A stretch of 64,000 bases of DNA, from positions 310,001 to 374,000 of the forward strand of contig NC_057370.1 in NCBI RefSeq assembly GCF_016906535.1, given 5' to 3'. Below the pieces are notes generated by a model. That model worked only from the letters and a program-made list of their open reading frames with translations. It did no database searches and was not told the origin of the DNA. Positions 55,569 through 64,000 of this stretch are shown one piece after another. The DNA comes from Rhizoctonia solani. Lineage: Eukaryota > Basidiomycota > Agaricomycetes > Cantharellales > Ceratobasidiaceae. The translations under genes were made by a program, and so were the position numbers. Position 1 is the stretch's first letter. Each line of letters starts with the position of its first letter.

Positions 55569-58500
55569 ATGAGCATTGCCCGACCGACAAGAACGCCGCC
55601 TCTGGTGAAGCTAGAGGAAAGTGCGACCGACGCCGAAAATCTTCTACACTTGGGACACGACGTTAGCGAGGCGGATGTGGAGCTATTGTTGAACTTTCGT
55701 AGGGATGGTGCACAAGGTATGTGCTGGCTATTGGTGGCCCCGAGGTAACCTCGCTGACCAGCATCGTTAATAACTATAATTACTACCGAAATAATGTGTG
55801 TGTTCTATCGGCCATCTCTGCTTGCATGTGTGGCCGCACCAGTAGCTCGGGTCTCAACGCCACCCACATCTGCATCACGCGTGTCTATCTCGGCGCTTCT
55901 CAACACCGAAATGGACGACACGTCTATGCCCACGACTACGCCCCGTTCTGTCACTGTTCGCGGCCCGGCTTCCCCACATCTGTCTGCTTCTGGTTCACTC
56001 GTCAGTCCCTCGCATCCCCCTCCCCTCCCACGAACCCCTTCAAGGTCGGACTCCAAGTCATCCGTCATGGCAGTCCTTGTATCTTCCCATAAACCGCAGC
56101 TTACCCTGGAGCGCAACCTGGATAGGGAAACCAAGTCGATGAGTATATCTGCCGAACCCGAATCCGCACTCCCGTCCCCGTCGCTTGCACCCATTCCTGC
56201 AGCTCTACCTACATCCACACCCACCCCGACTCAGACAATACCTGTTTCGACATCAAGGTCTCGGGTTAACAGCGCTTTCAAACCTCCCAAAGTTGGCAAG
56301 GGTCGCGGGAGAGTCAGCAAAGGTCCCAAGAAAAGGCAAGGAAAGGGATGGATTATCGAATCTTGCACAACTTCAGGTGCACCTTCAGAAGCTGATCCTG
56401 GTTCCGATTCCGACCAAATTGCTTCAAACCTGCCTACCCAAACCCCCCAAATAGACGACAGTCGCAAGCCCATCATTCTCAAACAGCTACACGAAATATT
56501 CGATGGGGATTCTGACTTGACGGACCTTGATGATTTAGATGACGCATCTAGCTCAAGTTCTGGCGAAGAGGAGACTCAGGAGTATGACCCAGGCTTGGCG
56601 GGATTACCACCTGTCCCTGCTTCATCAGACTCCGAATATGCGCCGCGGCATGAATTGCTGTCTAGGTCTGATGGCGTAGCGAAGAGGGCTAGGAGAACCA
56701 GCAGGGCTAGTCTGGATTATGGTGGTACGTTGAGTTTGTTTGTTGAGTGTATCCTGCAGTTATTGATCGTCTGTTTTATTCCGTTCGTCTACCATGCGAC
56801 CGTTCAACTTGGAATTTTCATCTCAATCAAAATCAATTTCGATGTGCAAACTCGCAATTTCCTTTTGCTGACGCAAAACTCAACTTTTCAAACTTGCCAC
56901 GGACGTTCGCTCAACTGACTATTCCTTGTCCACTTTTGCCTTATTACTTGCGTCATTGGTTCCCCCTGGCCCCGTGGAAATTTATTCCTCCCCGTACGTT
57001 GCATTGCTATATTCGAAATGTTGAATGGGTTTGCCGTGAAAACACCATTATCATATCGTTGGCATCCAACCTGATACCTCACGCTTGCCTACCCATATTG
57101 TCGATTAACCTCGCACCACAATTCGGCACCATGTGTTTCCCCCTTGATGGCACCACGCTTCCCGCACTACCTTTGCGCTCTCGGCCAATCTCTGCGCCTC
57201 ATGGCTGCACACGTTCTCAACCCACTTTCCAACTCGACACCACTCACTCCGCTTGGTTCGAAATAAACTATACGCCCCAATTCTCCTCACCAACGATTTC
57301 ATCTTGCCAATACATGGCTACGTTTTGACGTGGGACGAAAATCTCACCACGACATGACTTCATGCTCACCGGTGTTGTCATCAAAACCACCGCTTGACCC
57401 CAATTGTTTTGGATCCGCGCTTTGCTTTGTTCCCCACGCCGATCTTGGATCAATGAATCTCGATGCAACACCCTATCCTATCTTATACGACAACACTTTA
57501 TCCTTTTTCGATTATATGACGACTTCCTATTCGACGACTTCGATCTTGCGCCCAATGAACCATTACGTAACGCAATTTACCCTTTTACCTCAAATATTGT
57601 ACCTGACACGTTTTCCGGGCATTCAAAAACCATCAGCGTTCCAATCCTCTGCCCGCCCCTCCGTCCGACTTGCAACTCGCACGCCTACAGTCAGCACCCA
57701 GAAACGCGACGGAAGAGTTAAAAAGACAAAAACCGCGGATCAGGAGAGCGCGTCTCAACGCAATAGGCGCGCGCCCAAGGACGCCGTTTCACCTTTTGCC
57801 TCGGGTTCTCGTTCAGTCAAGCCTAGCGCTCGTGGAAAGGCCAAGTCTAAGCCAGCAAGCTCGAGTGGATCCAGCGTTTCCCTGGGCGAGTGGCACGAGG
57901 ATAAACCTGTCGAGATGAGGACAACACTTCTCAAGCGCACTTTCAAGGGCAAGGGAAAAACAAAGGAGGATAGCGGGACGTCGACGTTGACTGAGCTGAC
58001 CGAAAGTTCGCCGTCGTTGGGTGGCGGGAAATCGCTATTGGGTTCGTCCCCGATCCGAAGAATGAAGGACCTCATGATGTCGGACGCTGCAAATCTGTCT
58101 GCGCGTTCGGACGGTGGCGTTACTCATGTCAGTGGCTCAGTTGGAGAGCAGAACGACGATTCGGGAGAAGAAGAACGATTGAGGAGGGTTCGGAAATTCC
58201 AAGGCGCGGATGTGGACCAGGGATCCGATTCGGACCAGGGTGAATTGGACCAAGTCCAAGTTAGGGACTTTGTTTACGAAGGTCCAACTAAAAGGAGAAT
58301 GTCCGAACCTGGTCGGGGACGTGGCCAATTGGGTGGTCCCTTGCGACGCTCTTCTTCCCCCATCAAACCCTCGAGCTCTATAAAACCCTCGCGCAGGCGG
58401 ACGTCGGTCGAGGTCGTCATACCCTCCAAACCCAAACGTCGAAGGTCGAGTTTCCCCGAACCAAACCGAAATACATCCCCCAGTCGCGCACGCCTCGTGA

Positions 58501-61500
58501 AAGCCGTAGTAGCCGGAAGCTCGTCGACCAAACCGCAGCAAGTTTACGTCCTATTGCCAGAACCTGTCAACGTATGGACATCGGCGCTGGCACAACATAC
58601 GAGCGAAGAATCCAGTGTAACGCCGAGCGAGGACTACTCGATGGAAGGGTCTAATCTGGAAGATGCTTTGTCGAACGGGGTGACCGCCGAGTCTAGATCC
58701 GAACAATCTGAGGAACCCCCGCTGAAACGGGCTAAGAGTTCAACGAGCGGTAGCACTGATGTTCGACAGGCAAAAGGAAAGGGCCGGGCCACTGGTTGTG
58801 AGTTGGTCGTTAGTTATTCCTTGTTTTGATGTGAAGCTGACCTGAACTCGTTTGAATTGCAAAGCTGGTCGTGGCTCGAGTCTACCCAGGGGACGTGGAG
58901 GGCGCCAACCAAGGTTGGAGTCTCGTCTATCAGAGTCCACGGAACATGACCGCGCAGAGAGTCTCAATGAAAATGAGGATATGCTGTCCACTATTGAAGA
59001 GGGCCGACCTACCCGTAGTAGCAGGTCAAGAAAAGTGGCCAAATGTAAGTCTTTGCCTAGACCCAATGTCGAGCTTTCTAACCCTAGCGCTCTTAAGCTG
59101 CTGACGCAGATTCGTCTTTGGGGATAAGACCCAAGCGGCAAGCCAAACCAACTACGCGTGCACTAGAATCGGCTCAACAGGAAGAAGACGAATGGGGCAA
59201 GGGTGGGCGAATCATGGGGACCATGAAGAGGAGCCCTGGAGCACGGGCTTCGAAGCTTGTCGTGCACGTAGAAAAGACTCGGCCAGCGAGCGAGGAATGG
59301 AGTGCGAAGGAGTCGAGAAGCACTGGGAAGCGTGCCGTGGCAGCATCGGAGGAACCGAGTCAGTGCAATGTGTTTACCTCTTGCAGTAGCCATCTCATGT
59401 TGTTCTAGGACCTGCTAAACGCAGCCGAAAATCTCAGGCCGGGGCTTCTTCAAGCCATGCCTTGGTCGAACTCCACCGAGGCGACTACATTCTTCGTATG
59501 CTATTGTTTGTCATTTTATTTAAATCGCGCTGATTATCTGTGCAGGACCACAAAACAGGCGTTGTTGGAATTACAACTTTGACCAGGATATCATTCCTCG
59601 CTGCGTCGCGTGCAAAAAGAAGAAGTTTGGGGACACATGCCGTTTCATCAACGTGAGGTGGTTCCAATTTAAAGCTCCCACTTCGGATCCGGTTGGGGCC
59701 AAGTTTCAGTCGCCCCACGAAGAGGATAATCAAGAGAAAGAAGAGCCTGCATATCACCTGCCATACACTTGGAATATAACCCCGGAGATTGAGCAGGTAG
59801 AACGCATGCGGGTACGTATCCGTCGTAAACCTATAGTTCGCCTATACTGAATGCGCTCTAGCTCGGAATCGCCCGTGCGCTTTACCCTGTGCTGAAGGAA
59901 GAGTTGGCCCACGCCAGTAAATCGAATGTTATACGGCGAGCCATTGAAATCGAAGTGAGGGCTACGTGTGGTAAGTGGGCAAGCATTTTCGAGTATTTGT
60001 TTTACCAACACGTACGCTAGATGTATGCGCAACTTCCGTGTTTTCGAGCTGTCATATGTGTACAAGATGTGGCCGTGAGCTCTGTGGGGCATGCTTCCAA
60101 CGGATCGAAGAAATGTGCCCCCTCGGTACACCTTTGGAGTATAACGGGCCGGCATCCAGGGATAGACAGTTGCATAAATATCGCTCATGCTCGTGGGGAC
60201 GCATTTTCCATCTTCCTACCGATTTCCAGCCCGTCACTCGATTTTCGAGGAAGGAGCTTGAGCAAACGGTCGCTGATATGGAAACTCTGATAAAACAGGC
60301 ACATAAAAATGCACCTGTGCCCGGAGATGGATCTGCGTCGCGTGCCTCCCAGGCGCAAATCGCTAACTGGGCTTCTCGTGTTCCTCCCTGGAACCCAACT
60401 TCCCCTCATGCATCGACCGAACCTCCAGCACTCTCTTCTGCCGGTTCAGGCTCATCCCGTGATGTGAGCAGCCCGCGCGGTACCCCCGACCCCCTCCTGT
60501 CCACGATGCCGACAATCGCCTCTCCCACCATGTCTCCAACTCACGAAGATCAATTTTCACCGGAAGCTGCTCCGCTACTCACCAAGCGGCCAACAGTCTC
60601 GCATCATGGTCGTCTAGATCCCGCTTCCGTTCCCAGTCGTTCGCTTCACCACTTTGTGAAAGACCTTTCAGAGGAGGAATTCAAGCCGCTTTGGGCACGT
60701 GGAGAGGCGATTGTTGTTCAAGACCTGCTCGATAGATTCGAACTCGATTGGACCCCCGAGTATTTCATCAGCGAATATGGAGAACAGCGCTGCATGGTCG
60801 TTAACTGCGAGAATAACAAAGACCAGGAAATGATAGTCAAAGATTTCTTCGAGATGTTTGGGAAAACCGATCGAGAAGGAGTTCTCAAACTGAAGGTAAA
60901 CCAAATTATCACTTCTTCTAGCACTCAGTTGATGGATTTTCGCCTGTAGGATTGGCCGGCGCAAGCAGACTTCAAAGATGATTTCCCCAAGCTATACGAT
61001 GATTTCATGAAAGCATTGCCAGTTCCAAATTACACTCGGAGGGACGGTATTCTGAATCTCGCGGCCCACTTTGCAACAAACGCCATCGCTCCCGACCTTG
61101 GTAGGTTTAAAACCCAATTCGCCTTGACTTGAGCTTACCCATACGCTCAGGACCAAAAATGTACAATGCATTTGTGAGTGCGCTGACTGAGTGGTTAAAA
61201 TTGATACTAACCCTTATGTCAGACTTCATCGGAAGGTCCCGGCGGCCAAGGATCAACACGCCTTCATATGGATATGGCTGATGCGGTCAACATCATGATG
61301 TATGCCAGTGATTGCCCCGATGGGTCTCCTGGAGTTGCGGCTTGGGATATTTTCCGAGCATGCGATTCTGAGAAGATTCGGTCCTATTTGCGAAGACACT
61401 TTAAAGATAGGGCCAGTGAATTCCGTGATCCAATTCACTCCCAATTATTCTATTTGGATAGTCATCACCGGAAGAAGTTGTATGAGGAAGAACACGTCTA

Positions 61501-61872
61501 CAGCTGGCGAATCTATCAACGTCCTGGGGACGCTGTTTTCATTCCCGCAGGATGCGCACATCAGGTGAGTGTATGTTTCCGTGCCATCGAACTACTGCTA
61601 ATACGCATGCAAAGGTATGCAATTTGGCGGACTGCATCAAGATCGCAATTGATTTCGTCAGCATTGAGAATATCGATCGCTGCGAAAAGCTAACGACCGA
61701 ATTCCGTAACGAAAACGACACGTTTACCTGGAAGGAAGATGTGCTTCAGTTACGAACCATGATGATGTACGCCTGGCGGTCTACGACCCAATTAGGCGCC
61801 TGCTGGTATTCCGAATTGGCAAAAGGGCAGGAAGGAGAGAGCTCAGATTCGTCTCTTTCAGCAGATTCTTAA
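55569..61872 (+). CDS. JmjC-domain histone demethylase-type protein, 13 exons, 1,558 aa
   Basis: Exons: 55569-55716, 55843-56724, 57691-58797, 58865-59044, 59110-59358, 59409-59495, 59546-59811, 59862-59970, 60021-60895, 60950-61100, 61151-61173, 61223-61564, 61615-61872. They total 4,677 nt, with every phase closing. Residues 1-880 are disordered, with Ser/Pro/Arg/Lys-rich stretches and acidic patches. A Cys cluster at ~891-916 (CWNYNF...RCVACKKKKFGDTCRF) and a second zinc-binding segment (CATSVFSSCHMCTRCGRELCGAC) precede the JmjC domain. Fe(II) ligands are His1374 and Asp1376 (LHMDMADA) and His1472 (GCAHQV). This layout is close to KDM3/JHDM2-type H3K9 demethylases; a role in removing heterochromatin marks is therefore inferred. 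Intron 2 (56725-57690) is unusually long. Exons 2-3, encoding low-complexity protein, are the least certain part. Confidence 0.88.
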
Positions 61873-63490
61873 CTTGCTTTCACTTTTCTTATTTGTTTTG
61901 CGTAGTGGCCCCCACTGTTTGACTGCTTTCGGATGCTGAATCTTGCATGTATAATTTGGGGTCGGTTATTAATTGTTCGAGGCATTGATTTGTATATTAT
62001 ACCACTGTTTTATGCAACATAAGCATTTGTCCTTTGTATGTTTCGAAGCTATAAACGTGTGTGACCACCGATTATATTAATGTACAATCTGTGATGGCAG
62101 CTTGACGGATGAGATGTATATAATACATGACACTCTCTAAGGCCCCAGTAATGTTCTCCCCAAGACGGACTATTAGAAGGGACCAAAGTAGAGTCCAGAG
62201 GTTTCTGCAAGATAACACAGTTGGCCGTATCTTAGATTTTGTCTTTGTATAGTTAAGTTAATTACACCAATCATCGATCAAAATCATTCTGCCTCCACTT
62301 TGTACTGGCTGCAGATAAGACTTGTACGAGTATTCAGTCATTCACCAGTACGTAAACAGCACATAAATTTTGACGCGACAATGCAATGCTTTCCCAGCAG
62401 GGCATGATTTCCGACACGACCTTAGCGTACAAGTATAAATGTTTACGTTTCGGTACAAATGTCCTAGCAATTATAAGCACGCGGATGTCGCACCCTCCTA
62501 ATCATCAGATTCATCAGGGCTAAATTGTTACCCGCGGTCAATTCAACCCTAAGCTTCGGGTGCTTCACCGTCTATAAATCGTTTACTTGAAGGTTTTATT
62601 CGTATTCCACGGCTTTAAACGCTCATTGAGCTATATAAAAATGAGTTTACTATATCTCCAATCTTCACCAACAATTGGGATAATAGGCGTTTGAAGCCGA
62701 CTGGCTTGGTAGTAGGCTTACAAACTGTTGCGTTCTTATATATTCCTTATATGCTTCACTGGTAATATGATGTAAAACTATCGCAGGCCGCACCAGTGTA
62801 GAAACAAGTCGGTTGGTTCCATAATGCCCATAAATCTGCCCGACTATCATCCATCGTTGCGTCATTTTTTTTATGAATCTCACGATTTCTCCAGGCCCTG
62901 GGGCACCACAAAACACCGCGAACCCCAAACTCCAGGGTTCCTGACAAACACTAGTTCACGGTGATTGGTCACCTGTATCAGCAATCATAATACTTGGTAT
63001 GTTTTGCGACATGAGGTGCGGAAATGAGGTGCGGGGCCGAGGTGAAAGATGCCCGTAGATCAGTCAGCCATACATCAGCTATATCCAATTGCCAGAACAT
63101 GTCCGAGAGCGTCTCGGTCATTTTAGATCACGTAACCATCAAAATAACTTGACAAGTGGACCTCCTTTTCTACTTCTCTCCTTGGAGCAAACAGGAAACA
63201 TTGCAAGCCACGCACCTGAACTTTGGCATTCGGCTTCATACACATGGAGAACATTGCATCAATACTCTCTGGTACTGGGCTGTGCGTGGACGCATACTCG
63301 ATCGAATGCTTCAAAAAGACCGGTCCTGTTTGCGGCACTCCTGGTGAACACGCATGCTTTATCGTAATTTGGCCGGTATATCGACCGTGAATTCGGCAGG
63401 GACAAAACTTTGTCAATCACCTTGGCGCGTGGTCAATGAAGACAAATTCCAACACTCCCGCAAATGGTGCGGGTTGCTCCATCCGGTCGG
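61873..63490. other. 1.6-kb intergenic region
   Basis: No gene recognised; it holds the 3' flank of the JmjC gene and the promoter of SNG1-type gene B. Confidence 0.5.
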
Positions 63491-63498
63491 CTATAAAG
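63491..63498 (+). promoter_or_regulatory. TATA box, SNG1-type gene B
   Basis: ctataaag, 67 bp upstream of the ATG at 63558. Confidence 0.45.
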
Positions 63499-63557
63499 CC
63501 TCTATACCAAAGATTGATGACATTATCATCCCCTCACGTCTCACAGCACTAGACGAA

Positions 63558-64000
63558 ATGTCTACGACACCAACGCCCAACGCCGAGCAAACTCGCTCCT
63601 CCAAGGCTAGCACCGACCTTCCAAGGACCATAACCCAACAATCAAGAGATACCATGGTGGAGGAAGAAGAGGAACAGGAGGCAGCGAGGAGTAGCGTATG
63701 GAAACCCGCTGAAGGCCCTGGCTCGAGACCACCCGCTCCGGAGAAGTTTGCCCATACTAGTAAGTCATCAAGTTAATTATATTTAGCTCTGATGTTGATC
63801 GCACTACAGTTTTTGATCCCAAGATTGCTCCGCTTCGCAAAGTTTATACCAAGATTATTCTTATGACTCTTGCCTTGACGATAATTATGATGTGGATCTG
63901 TCTTCCAGTATATGGTATGTCTACCATAAGTTGACAAAGGCTATCTCCTGATTTTCTCTTAAGGGGATCGTTGGCACGAAGTGCTACCCATGCACCTTCG
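63558..64000 (+). CDS. DUF3533/SNG1-type membrane protein B, partial (runs off window)
   Basis: Exon 1 is 63558-63759, exon 2 starts at 63810, and exon 3 starts at 63963 and is cut by the window end. The acidic N-terminus (MVEEEEEQEAARS, PAEGPGSRPPAPEKFAHT) and first membrane segment (VYTKIILMTLALTIIMMWICLPVY) align closely with gene A; exon 3 reads GSLARSATHAP as in gene A. The donor of exon 2 is ambiguous. The strong site (gtatgt after 63914) leaves the wrong phase for exon 3, because this gene has one base fewer than gene A there. A weaker donor (gtctac after 63918) restores the frame, adding two residues. Confidence 0.85.

Noticed and set aside
57330..57690. Open frame upstream of JmjC exon 3 as coding
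   Set aside because: A good acceptor at 57690 gives the phase that matches exon 2, and the upstream stretch has pyrimidine-rich intronic composition.
1..64000. CRISPR arrays, operons, riboswitches, rRNA genes
   Set aside because: The window is eukaryotic by intron structure and gene content, and no regularly spaced short repeats or rRNA-like sequence was seen.

Overview
The window is nuclear DNA from a filamentous basidiomycete. Genes are split by many short introns (mostly 44-75 bp) with GT-AG, and a few GC-AG, borders. It holds a secreted GH7 cellulase with a C-terminal CBM1 and Ty3 and Ty1/copia retrotransposons. The Ty3 Gag and Pol resemble elements I associate with Rhizoctonia (Ceratobasidiaceae, Cantharellales); that genus assignment is an inference from family resemblance only. 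No bacterial-type operon, CRISPR array or convincing tRNA/rRNA gene was found.

Layout. 1-20,047 is a nested retrotransposon graveyard. It contains a 1,520-bp LTR with a polypurine tract just upstream, a complete but decayed copia element (2,381-7,865, TSD gatat), three copies of a 437/438-bp solo LTR, remnants of a split host-like gene on the minus strand, and a ~1.69-kb inverted repeat. The right arm of that repeat is interrupted by a full chromodomain Ty3 element (13,611-20,013, TSD tacag). 20,048-31,106 is gene-poor but carries a protein-kinase-like gene and an eight-exon gene of unknown function. 31,107-41,362 is a secretome block: an intradiol-dioxygenase-like gene carrying an in-frame TGA, a GH7-CBM1 cellobiohydrolase, and two tail-to-tail paralogous small secreted proteins. 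42,944-43,835 holds an unrecognised gene fragment, and 44,237-44,682 a MITE-like inverted-repeat element. 44,882-51,077 is a second copia element (LTRs differ at 1 of 283 positions, TSD cttga), lying 204 bp beyond the stop codon of a DUF3533/SNG1-type membrane protein gene. 55,569-61,872 is a 13-exon JmjC histone-demethylase-type gene. A second SNG1-type paralog starts at 63,558 and runs off the window.

How things fit together. The dioxygenase, GH7 enzyme and small secreted proteins would act outside the cell on plant polymers, aromatics or at a host interface. The JmjC protein, kinase-like protein and SNG1-type proteins are intracellular or membrane proteins. The TEs record an order of events: LTR, then solo-LTR insertion, then inverted duplication, then Ty3 insertion. 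They also share a mutational signature: every difference between the Ty3 LTRs, the single difference between the copia-2 LTRs, and several premature TGA codons are C-to-T changes at CpG, mostly TpCpG. Exon coordinates given below were checked for reading phase by hand and close exactly for seven genes: kinase-like, eight-exon orphan, dioxygenase, GH7, both small secreted proteins, SNG1-type A and JmjC are all phase-consistent, the dioxygenase apart from its internal TGA.
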